Origin: Methylocapsa acidiphila B2
GTDB lineage: Bacteria > Pseudomonadota > Alphaproteobacteria > Rhizobiales > Beijerinckiaceae
DNA length: 64,000 nt
Direction of reading: 5' to 3'
Assembly (NCBI RefSeq): GCF_000427445.1
Contig: NZ_KE386496.1
Location: forward strand, 620,001-684,000
This document shows positions 47,071-56,287 of this stretch, piece by piece. The position numbers were made by a program, and so were the translations under genes. The number at the start of each line of letters is the position of its first letter. Position 1 is the stretch's first letter. Under the pieces are notes generated by a model. That model was not told the DNA's origin, searched no databases, and saw only the letters and a list, made by a program, of their open reading frames with translations.

Positions 47071-49299
47071 TCAAGCTCCGGCGAGAGAAACAGCTGCGAG
47101 TGGCCGCTCGCGCGGCAGACGCGACAGGCGCTCGATCAACCGCCGATCCAGCAAGATCGCCATGCGCTCCTTGGGATGGAGCCAGGACAAGGCTTCTCCA
47201 AGGGTCTCCGCTTCCGCGATCTTGGCTTCGGCCAAGGCCCATTCCGCTGAAATATTGCCGTCCCGGCGACGAAGGTTGCGCGGAAGCCAGGCGACATGCG
47301 CGGCCCAAAACTGCGCATCGGCGGCGATGGCGTAAAGCTCCTCGTCGGACTTCAGAGCCTCGGTCTCTGCGAGCTCCCGCGCCAGGACATTGGCGCGCGC
47401 GACGACGGGCGGCTCGTTTCGCTCCTCGGGCGTCATGAGAAGGCCGAGCCGGCGAAAGGCGAGGCCGACGGCCAAAAGCCCGGTCGCCCATGACAGGAAG
47501 ATCGCCAAGATCAGGCCGAGGATAGTGGGCGACATCCATGCCACGAGCGAGGGCGAGATCGAGAGGCCCGCGATAAGGGACAGGAAGCCCAAGGCCACAT
47601 GGGCACGGTGGCGGCGCACAATGGCGCCGAAGGGAATCGAGCCGTCGTCGCGCCTCTGGGGATCCCATCCGGTGTCGAAGCCGAACACGAAATGCATGAC
47701 ATGGCCGGATTGGATCAGCATCATAATTGGCGCGAGCAGCGCCGACATGACGATCTCGAATAGGGTCGAGACGATAAGTCGGAATGCCCCGCCGCCGCCG
47801 CGCCGCGTTTTCGTCTGGATCAGCGCGAGCGCGAGCCCGAAAATCTTAGGCAGCAGCAGGATCGTCATGGTGAGAGCGAAAAGAGACAGCGACCGCGCGG
47901 CGTCGAAGCGAGGCCAGGTCGGAAACAAGGTGAACTCGCTGGTGAAATATTCCGGCCTGATATAGCTCGCCTGAAGGACGAGCGCGATGCCGACGAAGAG
48001 CTGCAGCATCCAAAGCGGCGAGGCGACGTAGGCCATAATGCCGGTCGCGAAATGTTGGCGCGACGCCAGATGGAAGCCTTTCGCCGAAAGAACGCGCAAA
48101 TGCTGCAGATTGCCTTGGCACCAGCGCCGGTCTCGGGCCGAGAGGTCGATCAGGGAGGGCGGGCTTTCCTCGAAGCTCCCGCCGAGGGCCGGCAGCATAT
48201 AGACGTCGTAGCCGGCGCGCAGCATGAAGGCGGCCTCGACGAAATCATGGCTGAGAATATGGCCGCCGAAAGGAGGCCTCCCGCGCAGGCTCGGCAAGCC
48301 GCAATGAGCGGCAAAGGCGCGCGTCCGGATAATGGCGTTATGGCCCCAGTAATTGCCGGCGCGCCCCATCCAGCTCGCGACGCCCGCGCCGATCACCGGT
48401 CCGTAGATCCGCGCGGCGAATTGCTGGATTCGGGCGAACAGCGTGTTTCGGTTCACGATAAGGGGAAGCGTCTGGATGATCCCGGCGTCGGGATCGGCCT
48501 CCATGGTTGCGGCGAGCGTCACGATGGCGTGGCCGGTCATGGTGCTGTCGGCGTCGAGAACGACCATATGGGCGTAGCGGCCGCCCCATCTCGTGATGAA
48601 GTCCTGGATGTTTCCCGATTTGCGGCCGACGTTCTTCGGCCGGTGCCGATAGTAGAGCCGGCAATCTTGGCCGAGCCTCTCCCGCATGGCGAGATAGGCG
48701 CGTTCCTCGGCGATAAAAATCTCCGGATCAGTGCTGTCCGACAGGAAAAACCATTCGAAAGCCGCGCCGAGGCCGGTCGCCTGAACCTCCTCGATCATCG
48801 CTTGCAGCGCCGCGAACACGCGCGCCGGCGCTTCATTGTAGATCGGCATGACGATCGCCGTCCGCTCGCGCAATGCGGAGGGCAGGGCAGGGGGCTTCGG
48901 CGCGAAGAACAAGGACCAAACGAAGCCTGCTATCGCGCTGGTGAAGGCGAGCGCGATCCAGGAAAAATTGGCGACGAAAAGAAAGACGAGCGCCCATTCG
49001 AGCGGCGTGACCCCGCCGACCGCAACGACCTCGTACATTTCATGCGCGCCATAGGCCGTCAGCGCGAAGGCGCCGCCGAAGACGAAGAGCCGAGCGACCC
49101 AGGCGCCGATTTCGCGCCGGCGCGCCGTGCCTTGCCGTCGCTCGGCCGGAGAGCAGCGGTTGAGGCTTTGCGGCGGCATCGCGAGCGGCGCTTCTGGAGG
49201 CGTGCAAGCGTTGCGGTCGATCGCGTCGGACGTTTGGTCGAGGGGGCGGAATTTTGTCACCGCCGATTCGTTTTGGGCCGAGTCGGTCATGGCGTCCAT
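47071..49299 (-). CDS. opgH: Glucans biosynthesis glucosyltransferase H
   Basis: A 742-aa inner-membrane family 2 glycosyltransferase (OpgH/MdoH) that makes and exports the backbone of osmoregulated periplasmic glucans. The cytoplasmic catalytic domain has PIYNEAPARVFAAL, DADSTM, the later acidic site in HDFVEAAFMLRAGYDVY, and RRWCQGNL (QxxRW-type). Hydrophobic segments flank it at both ends (about 55-125 and 390-600). The start at 49299 lies just upstream of the opgG stop; a second ATG at 49290 overlaps that stop (ATGA) and is equally plausible. Translational coupling with opgG is evident. Confidence 0.93.
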   Translation of the reverse strand: MDAMTDSAQNESAVTKFRPLDQTSDAIDRNACTPPEAPLAMPPQSLNRCSPAERRQGTARRREIGAWVARLFVFGGAFALTAYGAHEMYEVVAVGGVTPLEWALVFLFVANFSWIALAFTSAIAGFVWSLFFAPKPPALPSALRERTAIVMPIYNEAPARVFAALQAMIEEVQATGLGAAFEWFFLSDSTDPEIFIAEERAYLAMRERLGQDCRLYYRHRPKNVGRKSGNIQDFITRWGGRYAHMVVLDADSTMTGHAIVTLAATMEADPDAGIIQTLPLIVNRNTLFARIQQFAARIYGPVIGAGVASWMGRAGNYWGHNAIIRTRAFAAHCGLPSLRGRPPFGGHILSHDFVEAAFMLRAGYDVYMLPALGGSFEESPPSLIDLSARDRRWCQGNLQHLRVLSAKGFHLASRQHFATGIMAYVASPLWMLQLFVGIALVLQASYIRPEYFTSEFTLFPTWPRFDAARSLSLFALTMTILLLPKIFGLALALIQTKTRRGGGGAFRLIVSTLFEIVMSALLAPIMMLIQSGHVMHFVFGFDTGWDPQRRDDGSIPFGAIVRRHRAHVALGFLSLIAGLSISPSLVAWMSPTILGLILAIFLSWATGLLAVGLAFRRLGLLMTPEERNEPPVVARANVLARELAETEALKSDEELYAIAADAQFWAAHVAWLPRNLRRRDGNISAEWALAEAKIAEAETLGEALSWLHPKERMAILLDRRLIERLSRLPRERPLAAVSLAGA

Positions 49300-50867
49300 C
49301 GGTAGATCCAGGTTTCGCTCACGGGGCCGGCGGCGGTTTCAAGCGCCAGGCGCAATTCAGAGGACGGCTCGCCGCCGAAGTCGAGCTCGAACAGAACCCG
49401 GTAGGACGTCTTGTCCGGCGAGGCGAAGGTCCGCATCGAGACGATGGCTCCAGGGGCCACGCTCAGACTCGGCTTGAAACCGTCCATGCCTTGGGCCGCG
49501 GCGAGATTGTCTCCGGTGAATTCGACAAGGAAACGGCGGCGCTTGGCAGAAGATCCACGCCCGACGCGAGATTGCGCCACGGCGGCGAGCGAGGGCCGCT
49601 CGGGTGGGCTCCAGCACCAGAACTGGCGATAGGCGAAAGAGGTCTCGCCGCCGGCGACGAGTGGCTGCCGAGGCTTCCAATAGACAATGATATTGTCGTT
49701 AGCCTCGGAATCCGACGGGATTTCGATGAGCTGGACGCCGCCGACGGACCAGTCGCCGAGCGGTTCGATCCAGACCGATGGGCGCGCCTCCCAGTGCTGA
49801 TCGTCGTCTTGATAGTGATCGAAATTGCGGTCGCGCTGCAAGAGTCCAAAGCCGCGCGGATTTTCGTCGACGAAAGTCGAGATCTGGAGCGTGTCCCGGT
49901 TGGAGACGGGGCGCCAGAGCCATTCGCCTTTGCCCGTCAGCATCTGGACGCCTAGGACTTCGCTGACCGTCGGGCGCAAATCGTCGGCGCGGCGGCGGTC
50001 GTCGATCGCGCCGGTCAGATGGGTGGCGCTGATGGTCGCGACGCCGAAATTATCGACGGCCACGCGCGCGAAGAGCGTGCATTCGACGTCGATGATCGTC
50101 GCCTCGACCGGATGGATCGTGAAGCGGAAGGCGCCGGTCACGCTTTCCGAATCGATCAAAGCGTGGATCACGAGCGCATTGGCGGCGAGCGTCGGACGCT
50201 CGATCCAGACCGAACGGAAGGCGGGGAACTCTTCGCCGCGGGGATCGGCGGTCTTGATCGAGAGCGCGCGCGCCATGGCCCCGAGATTTTGGCCGCGGGC
50301 GAGCGCGCGAAAGAAGCTCGCGCCCTGAAAGGCGGCAAGTTCCAGGAAATTTTCGCCCCCCTGCGGCGCCAGTATGCGAAATCCCGAGAAACCTATGTCG
50401 CCGACATTGATGGGCTGGGAGAGCTTGCCGAAATCGAACAGCGCCGCGTCATAGACGACGCGCCGCGACGCGCCTTCCGCAACGAGATTGATGTCCATGG
50501 GCGTCGAGAAGATAAACCCGCGATGAAGCAACTCCACGGCGAAGCCGAGATTGTCCGACACCCAAATGGCCGCCTCCGGCCGATGACGGATCGCGACATA
50601 TTGCTCATAGCTCAAGTTGCGAAAGGGATCCGGGACGTCCGCCGCTGGCGCCTTGAAAGGCTGCTTGGCGAGCCGCCGAGCCTCTTCTGTCACCGCCGCG
50701 GGATCGAAAGGCGTGGGTTGCGACAAAGCGAAATATTGCGACGCGGAAGGCCGCTGCGGGCTTGCCGGCTGCGCGGCCGCCGAGTCGAAAATTGTTCGCG
50801 CGCCGACGGCTTGTCCCAGGGCGAGGCCGCCGAGGGCGAATTTCAGAACCTCCCTACGCTCGATCAT
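49287..50867 (-). CDS. opgG: Glucans biosynthesis protein G (periplasmic)
   Basis: A 526-aa OpgG/MdoG family protein needed to build or branch periplasmic glucans. The N-terminus has a twin-arginine-type signal (ERREVLKFALGGLALGQAVG), cleaved before the PASPQ region. The main domain shows the family blocks FDPAAVTEEARRLAKQPF, NLSYEQYVAIRHRPEAAIW, LHRGFIFSTPMDINLV, and QPINVGDIGFSGFRI, with the C-terminal Ig-like part following. It is first in an opgG-opgH pair with an overlapping stop and start. The ribosome site is weak. Confidence 0.93.
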   Translation of the reverse strand: MIERREVLKFALGGLALGQAVGARTIFDSAAAQPASPQRPSASQYFALSQPTPFDPAAVTEEARRLAKQPFKAPAADVPDPFRNLSYEQYVAIRHRPEAAIWVSDNLGFAVELLHRGFIFSTPMDINLVAEGASRRVVYDAALFDFGKLSQPINVGDIGFSGFRILAPQGGENFLELAAFQGASFFRALARGQNLGAMARALSIKTADPRGEEFPAFRSVWIERPTLAANALVIHALIDSESVTGAFRFTIHPVEATIIDVECTLFARVAVDNFGVATISATHLTGAIDDRRRADDLRPTVSEVLGVQMLTGKGEWLWRPVSNRDTLQISTFVDENPRGFGLLQRDRNFDHYQDDDQHWEARPSVWIEPLGDWSVGGVQLIEIPSDSEANDNIIVYWKPRQPLVAGGETSFAYRQFWCWSPPERPSLAAVAQSRVGRGSSAKRRRFLVEFTGDNLAAAQGMDGFKPSLSVAPGAIVSMRTFASPDKTSYRVLFELDFGGEPSSELRLALETAAGPVSETWIYRWTP

Positions 50868-51053
50868 GAACCCGACTGCCCGGCCTGCCGCCGCTTACGA
50901 AACTCTACCAATATAGATCTAATCAATAATACGGCGGCTATAAGATGGCTTCCAAACAATTTCACGCCGCTTTTTCGCGCTTAGCGCTTCGTGATTAAGA
51001 AATATTTCCTAGAACACCGTCACGATTCGGGTCCGCGCCGCTGAGGAGTCGTT

Positions 51054-52424
51054 ATGCTTGCCGCCCCACCTTTAGGCTCCGGCCGCGCCGGACGCACCTG
51101 CTTGGCCATTGTCCTCGCCGCCGGCGAGGGAACCCGCATGCGCTCGGCGCGCTCGAAAGTTCTGCATAAGCTCGCCGGCCGGACCATGCTGGCGCATGTC
51201 TTGACCGCCGTCGTCGCGGCGGGCGCGGACGCCGTGGCCGTGGTCGCGGGGGGCGACCCCGAAGCCATCGCCGCCGAAGCCAAGACCGTCGCGCCGCAGG
51301 CCGAACTCGCCATTCAGGCCGAACGGCTCGGCACCGCCCATGCCGCGCTCGCCGCCCGCCATGTCATCGCGCGCGGCTATGACGATATTCTCATCGTCTT
51401 CGCCGACACGCCTCTCGTGCGGCCCCAGACATTCGCCGAGATGCGCAAGGCTCTCGCGGCCGGGCGGCGCGCGGTCGTCGCCTTGGGGTTCGAAGCACGG
51501 GATCCAACAGGCTATGGCCGGCTCATCGTCGCGGACGGCGCGCTTATTGCGATCCGGGAGGACCGCGACGCCAGCGACGAGGAACGCAAGCTGCGGATCT
51601 GCAACGCCGGCCTGATGGCGCTCGACGGCGCGAAGGCGCTCGCTCTGCTCGAGGCCGTCGGCTGCGCCAATAGCAAGGGGGAATATTATCTGACCGACGT
51701 CGTCGCCATCGCTAGGTCGCGAGGCCTCGAGGCGCGGGCTCTCGCCGTCGACGAGAGCGAGGTGCGCGGCGTCAATGATCGCGTTCAGCTCGCCGCCGCC
51801 GAGGCGATCCTGCAGCGGCGCCTGCGCGAAAAGGCGATGCTGAACGGCGCGAGCCTGATCGATCCGGAAAGCGTGACTTTGTCTTTCGACACGATTCTCG
51901 AGCGGGACGTCGTCGTCGAGCCGCATGTGGTCTTCGGCCTCGGCGTCAGCGTCGCGGAGGGGGCCGTCATCCGCTCCTTCTCCCATCTTGAAGGGGCGGT
52001 CGTAGGGCCGAAAACGACGATCGGTCCTTTCGCGAGGCTGCGTCCGGGCACCGATCTCGGTCCCAATGTCCATATTGGCAATTTCGTCGAGCTTAAGGCC
52101 GCCAAGGTGGAGGCTGGCGCAAAGATCAATCATTTGAGCTATATCGGCGACGCCGTCATCGGCGCGAAGACAAATATCGGCGCCGGGACGATCACCTGCA
52201 ATTATGACGGGTTCGGAAAGTTTCGCACCGAGATTGGCGAAGGAGCCTTCATCGGCTCGAACAGCGCGCTGGTTGCGCCGGTCAAGATCGGCGCCGGGGC
52301 CTATGTCGGCTCCGGCTCCGTGATCACCGCAGATGTCGCGCCGGACGCCTTGGCGCTTGGGCGCGCGGTCCAGGTCGAGAAAGTCGGCTGGGCGAAAGCC
52401 TTTCGCTCCAGGAACCAGAAATAA
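51054..52424 (+). CDS. glmU: Bifunctional GlcN-1-P acetyltransferase / GlcNAc-1-P uridyltransferase
   Basis: A 456-aa cytosolic enzyme that makes UDP-GlcNAc for peptidoglycan and lipopolysaccharide. The N-terminal uridyltransferase domain has the signature [22 protein letters not shown] (nucleotide-binding) and [11 protein letters not shown] (the usual Asp of the GDxPL-like loop). The C-terminal left-handed beta-helix acetyltransferase domain shows hexapeptide repeats ([21 protein letters not shown]) and [19 protein letters not shown] 5 nt before the ATG fixes the start. glmS follows 73 bp later, so the hexosamine pathway steps are clustered. Confidence 0.95.
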   Translation: MLAAPPLGSGRAGRTCLAIVLAAGEGTRMRSARSKVLHKLAGRTMLAHVLTAVVAAGADAVAVVAGGDPEAIAAEAKTVAPQAELAIQAERLGTAHAALAARHVIARGYDDILIVFADTPLVRPQTFAEMRKALAAGRRAVVALGFEARDPTGYGRLIVADGALIAIREDRDASDEERKLRICNAGLMALDGAKALALLEAVGCANSKGEYYLTDVVAIARSRGLEARALAVDESEVRGVNDRVQLAAAEAILQRRLREKAMLNGASLIDPESVTLSFDTILERDVVVEPHVVFGLGVSVAEGAVIRSFSHLEGAVVGPKTTIGPFARLRPGTDLGPNVHIGNFVELKAAKVEAGAKINHLSYIGDAVIGAKTNIGAGTITCNYDGFGKFRTEIGEGAFIGSNSALVAPVKIGAGAYVGSGSVITADVAPDALALGRAVQVEKVGWAKAFRSRNQK

Positions 52425-52497
52425 AGCGGCGTGCAGGCATCGTCCGGCTCGTCGCTGCGCCGGGTGGCTTTTTCACGCGGCGCCGCAGGAGACACAA

Positions 52498-54336
52498 ATG
52501 TGCGGAATTGTCGGCATTCTCGGGCAGGGTCCGGTCGTCGGGCAGCTTTTGGAGGCGTTGAAGCGGCTCGAATATCGCGGCTATGATTCGGCCGGAGTCG
52601 CGACGCTCGAAAACGGCCGGCTGGCGCGGCGCCGCGCCAGCGGCAAGCTCAGAAATCTGGAGGAGCGGCTCGCCGCGGAGCCGCTCGGCGGGTCCACGGG
52701 CATAGGCCATACGCGCTGGGCCACGCATGGCCGGCCGACGGAGGGCAATGCGCATCCGCATGTGAGCGCGAAGCTCGCCGTGGTCCATAATGGCATCATT
52801 GAGAATTTTCGCGAGCTGCGCGACGAATTGCGCGCGAAGGGACATGAATTTGCGACCGAGACCGATTCCGAGGTCATAGCCCATCTCGTGACCGACGCGA
52901 TGAGCAAGGGCGAGGGGCCGCTCGAGGCGGTCGCTTCGAGCCTGCCGCGGCTCAAGGGCGCTTTCGCCTTCGCCATGATCTTCGAGGGCGAGGAGGATCT
53001 ACTGATCGGGGCGAGCCGGGGGGCGCCCTTGGCGGTCGGGTTCGGCGAGGACGACCGGAGCGGCGAGATGTTTCTCGGCTCGGACGCGCTCGCGCTCGCG
53101 CCATTCACCGAGACGATCGCCTATCTCGAATCCGGCGATTTCGTCGCGCTGACGCGTCATTCGGCCGCCTTTTACGATAGTTTCGGCAAGCCGGTCGAAA
53201 GGCGTAAGATCAAAACTCTCGCCTCGGCCTTCCTGATTGATAAGGGCAATTACCGGCATTTCATGGCGAAGGAGATCCATGAGCAGCCGGAAGTCGTCGC
53301 CCGCACCCTGGCGCATTATCTCGACATGTCGGCTGGCCGCGCGGCTTTGCCCTTCGAGTTCCCGGTCGATGCGGCGAATCTCTCTCGCCTCACGATTTGC
53401 GGCTGCGGCACCGCCTATATCGCCGGCCTGACCGCCAAATATTGGTTCGAGCGTTTCGCAAGGCTTCCGGTCGACGTCGAGATCGCCTCCGAGTTTCGCT
53501 ATCGAGCCCCCCCGCTGGAGGTCGGCGGCCTCACCCTACTGGTCTCGCAATCCGGCGAGACGGCCGACACCCTGGCCTCGCTTCACCTGTCCAAGGCGCG
53601 CGGCCAGAAAATCATGTCCGTGGTCAATGTCGCGAGCTCGACCATGGCGCGCGAGAGCGACATCGTCGCGCCGACTCTCGCCGGCCCCGAGATTGGCGTC
53701 GCCTCGACCAAGGCCTTCACCTGCCAGCTCGCGGTCCTGGCCTGCCTCGCGCTCGCGATGGGACGCGCGCGGGGAACGCTTGACGCCGACGCCGAGGCGC
53801 GGCTCGTCGCCGAACTCATGGCCGTTCCCGGCCTGATTGCGCGGGCGCTTGGATGCGAGCCCGGGATCGAGAGCCTGGCGCGGGAACTCGCGAGGGTCCG
53901 CGACGTGCTCTATCTCGGCCGAGGGACATCCTATCCTCTCGCGCTCGAAGGCGCGCTGAAGCTCAAGGAAATCTCCTACATTCATGCTGAGGGCTATGCG
54001 GCGGGCGAGCTGAAGCACGGCCCGATCGCTCTCGTCGACGAGGAAATGCCGGTCATCGTCATCGCGCCCCGTGACGCGACGCTCGATAAGACGGTCTCGA
54101 ATATGCAGGAGGTGGCGGCGCGTGGTGGCCGGCTCATTCTGATCAGCACGGCCGAGACTGCGGAAGAATTCGCGGCCGAAGCTTCGGCCGCGATCGTGCT
54201 GGACGAGATGGCGCCGAACTTCTCGGCTTTGGTCTACGCCGTCCCGATCCAGTTCATCGCCTATCACACGGCGGTGGTCATGGGCAAAGACGCCGACCAG
54301 CCGCGCAATCTGGCGAAAAGCGTCACCGTCGAATAA
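52498..54336 (+). CDS. glmS: Glutamine--fructose-6-phosphate aminotransferase
   Basis: A 612-aa isomerizing aminotransferase making glucosamine 6-phosphate from fructose 6-phosphate and glutamine, the entry to hexosamine synthesis. The nucleophile is Cys2 (MCGIVGILG). The glutaminase domain runs to about 240 (YRGYDSAGVA, GIGHTRWATHGRP, HNGIIENF), and two SIS sugar-isomerase domains follow (LLVSQSGETADTLASLH and YLGRGTSYPLALEGALKLKE). The C-terminal DQPRNLAKSVTVE is complete. AGGAG 6 nt before the ATG marks the true start inside a longer open frame. No glmS ribozyme is expected or seen. Confidence 0.96.
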   Translation: MCGIVGILGQGPVVGQLLEALKRLEYRGYDSAGVATLENGRLARRRASGKLRNLEERLAAEPLGGSTGIGHTRWATHGRPTEGNAHPHVSAKLAVVHNGIIENFRELRDELRAKGHEFATETDSEVIAHLVTDAMSKGEGPLEAVASSLPRLKGAFAFAMIFEGEEDLLIGASRGAPLAVGFGEDDRSGEMFLGSDALALAPFTETIAYLESGDFVALTRHSAAFYDSFGKPVERRKIKTLASAFLIDKGNYRHFMAKEIHEQPEVVARTLAHYLDMSAGRAALPFEFPVDAANLSRLTICGCGTAYIAGLTAKYWFERFARLPVDVEIASEFRYRAPPLEVGGLTLLVSQSGETADTLASLHLSKARGQKIMSVVNVASSTMARESDIVAPTLAGPEIGVASTKAFTCQLAVLACLALAMGRARGTLDADAEARLVAELMAVPGLIARALGCEPGIESLARELARVRDVLYLGRGTSYPLALEGALKLKEISYIHAEGYAAGELKHGPIALVDEEMPVIVIAPRDATLDKTVSNMQEVAARGGRLILISTAETAEEFAAEASAAIVLDEMAPNFSALVYAVPIQFIAYHTAVVMGKDADQPRNLAKSVTVE

Positions 54337-54356
54337 AGACCGATCGAGCGGCTTTT

Positions 54357-54503
54357 GGAGCATGTTTCGAAAAAGATGATCGACCCTTTTCGACATTGAG
54401 ACGTCGAATGTATCCGACGTCTCAAGAGAATATGCTCCGACTTATCGATTGCGAACGAGGTCCTGTCGATCCGACGGTCCCGTCCGATCGGAACGCGCTT
54501 TAG
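54357..54503. repeat. Palindromic intergenic repeat, copy C (inverted)
   Basis: On the minus strand it opens CTAAAGCGCGTTCCGATCGG and closes with ACATGCTCC, the same end motifs as copy A. It carries its own hairpins: TTGAGACGTCG/CGACGTCTCAA (54396-54425, perfect 11 bp) and GACGG/CCGTC near the outer end. Its edge supplies the TAA stop of the PuuD-like gene. Confidence 0.65.
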
Positions 54504-55072
54504 CCGACGAGACGCGCGGTGACCATGCAGTAGAGCATTGGGATCGACAGGACGAAATTGGTGCGCGAGGTCAACATGGCGATGCGCGCCGCCTTGGCCT
54601 TGGTCGCGTCGTCGGCAGGCTCGATTCCCAAGGCGAGCTTCTGATTGGGCCAAATGATGAACCAAACATTATAGGCCATGATCAGTCCGAGCAGCATGCC
54701 TGTGTAGATCGTCAGATTGGACATCGCGGTTCCGGTCATGAAAACGATCAGGCCGGTCGCCACGGTCGCGGCCGCCGACCAGCGGAACCAGAACAACGCT
54801 TCGGGAGCGATATATTTGCCGATTCCCGGTTTCAGCTCGGCCGGAATCTTCGGCATGGTCGGGATCTGCACAAGGTTGAAATAATAAAGGAGGCCGATCC
54901 AAACGACGCCCGAAATCACATGCAGGACGGTGAAGAAGGGGCCGATATAAACGCGGTCGAGCGATGAGTGGTGATAGAGCACGATAAGCACAAACGCCAA
55001 GCCGGCGCCGAGCGCGATGGCGCCGTAAAGCTGCTCAATGATTTTTTTGAGTTTTTCGATGTATTCTTCCAT
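54500..55072 (-). CDS. PuuD-like urate hydroxylase membrane-domain protein
   Basis: A 190-aa membrane protein with five or six helices matching the Urate_ox_N (DUF989) domain found in PuuD-type urate hydroxylases; the signature HVISGVVWIGLLYYFNLVQIPTM is clear. It lacks the C-terminal cytochrome c domain of full PuuD, and no purine-catabolism genes are nearby, so a urate role is doubtful. GGAGG 8 nt before the ATG at 55072 fixes the start. The stop codon TAA is provided by the palindromic repeat at 54357-54503. Confidence 0.75.
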   Translation of the reverse strand: MEEYIEKLKKIIEQLYGAIALGAGLAFVLIVLYHHSSLDRVYIGPFFTVLHVISGVVWIGLLYYFNLVQIPTMPKIPAELKPGIGKYIAPEALFWFRWSAAATVATGLIVFMTGTAMSNLTIYTGMLLGLIMAYNVWFIIWPNQKLALGIEPADDATKAKAARIAMLTSRTNFVLSIPMLYCMVTARLVG

Positions 55073-55237
55073 GGCGAACGCCTCCCTCGTTGAATACCGC
55101 AAACTTGACGGTGCAAATACGGCGCCGATACGTAAATTTTGTGATAAGGATAAAACGTTTGCTTGAGAATGGCCAATTTGGCGCCTAACGCAGCGGGCGC
55201 CGGCGCATCGCTCTCGTCTGCGGCTCCGTCGCCGACG

Positions 55238-55834
55238 TCAAAAATGGCGGAACGCGCGGTCGAGCTGGCGAAGAAACGATTCTGCCCGTGCCTCGGTCAT
55301 GCGGTCCATGTCGTGGAGAGTCAGCATCCGGAAACGGGCTTTCGGACTGACCATGGCCTTGACCCCGCGGGACAGCTGCCGCCGCACTGGATCTCCCATG
55401 TAGAGCCGCGTCGCCCACCAGGGCGCGCCCGTCGAGGTCACCACGAAAATTGCGGCGATATTCGTCAAGCGCGGAATGAGCCCGCCGCCGGGCGCGTGAT
55501 CGAACGCGACCCCCGGCGCGAAGGCGCGATCCAGAAAGCCTTTCAGAATCGCCGGCATGTTGAACCACCATTGCGGAAAGATAAACACGAGGCGGTCGGC
55601 GCGCCGCAGCCTGTCGACGTAATCGGCGACGCGGCTCGCATCATAAGGTTGCGCAAAATAGTCGGCGCGCTCGTCCGCGCTGAGGCGCGGGTCGAAACCA
55701 TCCGCATAAAGATCAATTACGTCGACCTCGACGCCGCGTTCCTCCAAACGCGCCCGAATCCGGGCGGCGGCGGCTTTTGCGAAAGAGGCTTTGAGCGGGT
55801 GAGCGACGACGAGAAGCGCGCGCATGGAGGACAT
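55238..55834 (-). CDS. NAD(P)H-dependent oxidoreductase (quinone reductase-like flavodoxin fold)
   Basis: A 198-aa FMN/FAD flavodoxin-fold protein (NQO/KefF-like). It has MRALLVVAHPLKASFAKAAAARI at the start (flavin phosphate loop), then LYADGFDPRLSADERADYF and FIFPQWWFNMPAILKGFLDRAF, which are typical of NAD(P)H quinone reductases, and the AAIFVVTSTGAPWW loop. Expected: two-electron reduction of quinones or regulation of potassium efflux; no kef gene is adjacent. The start may be either of two close ATGs (55834 or 55825). Confidence 0.86.
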   Translation of the reverse strand: MSSMRALLVVAHPLKASFAKAAAARIRARLEERGVEVDVIDLYADGFDPRLSADERADYFAQPYDASRVADYVDRLRRADRLVFIFPQWWFNMPAILKGFLDRAFAPGVAFDHAPGGGLIPRLTNIAAIFVVTSTGAPWWATRLYMGDPVRRQLSRGVKAMVSPKARFRMLTLHDMDRMTEARAESFLRQLDRAFRHF

Positions 55835-56287
55835 CCCTTTTTTCGGTTGGGCTCGAGGGCGAGAAGCTCGGCCTTGCGGAGAGGGGACGCGCGACGGTCG
55901 AATCGGTTGCGTCGCGGTGACGCCGGCGCGCCCGCGCCAATTGGCTCTACGGCTCTCGCATCAGTCGCGCGAGGCCGCGTTCGGGCAGACGTGGTGGGTG
56001 GGAGGGAGAAACCCACCACGTCTGCGTCAGCGATCGGCGCCGCGTGACAAATTTCACACGGTGCGTTAATGGGCGAGGATCGCGCTCGTCCCGATAAATT
56101 AAGACGCGGTTCCGGTCGAAAATCCGACAGGGAGCGCGCCGAAAGCCGGGTGGGGCGCCGATTTGTCGCGGCAGTTCGGCCTAATGTCTATTTTGGCGCG
56201 TGCTTGATCCGACATGACGGGCGCGGCGCGCCATTTATTCGGTCGGGCGTTCTGTCCTGTTGAAGCGAAGTGGACTACAAGCAGCCG
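55835..56287. other. Divergent region before proS
   Basis: About 450 bp between the oxidoreductase and proS. It holds a perfect 15-bp hairpin (55985-56025) and no convincing gene. Confidence 0.45.
55985..56025. repeat. Perfect 15-bp inverted repeat with G-rich loop
   Basis: GCAGACGTGGTGGGT and its exact complement are separated by 11 nt (GGGAGGGAGAA). No T tract follows on either strand, so it is not a standard terminator. It may be a regulator site, an mRNA leader structure or a decayed element. Confidence 0.7.

Noticed and set aside
52425-52497. glmS ribozyme or riboswitch upstream of glmS
   Set aside because: The gap is only 73 bp, no ribozyme core is visible, and the ribozyme is known mainly from Firmicutes.
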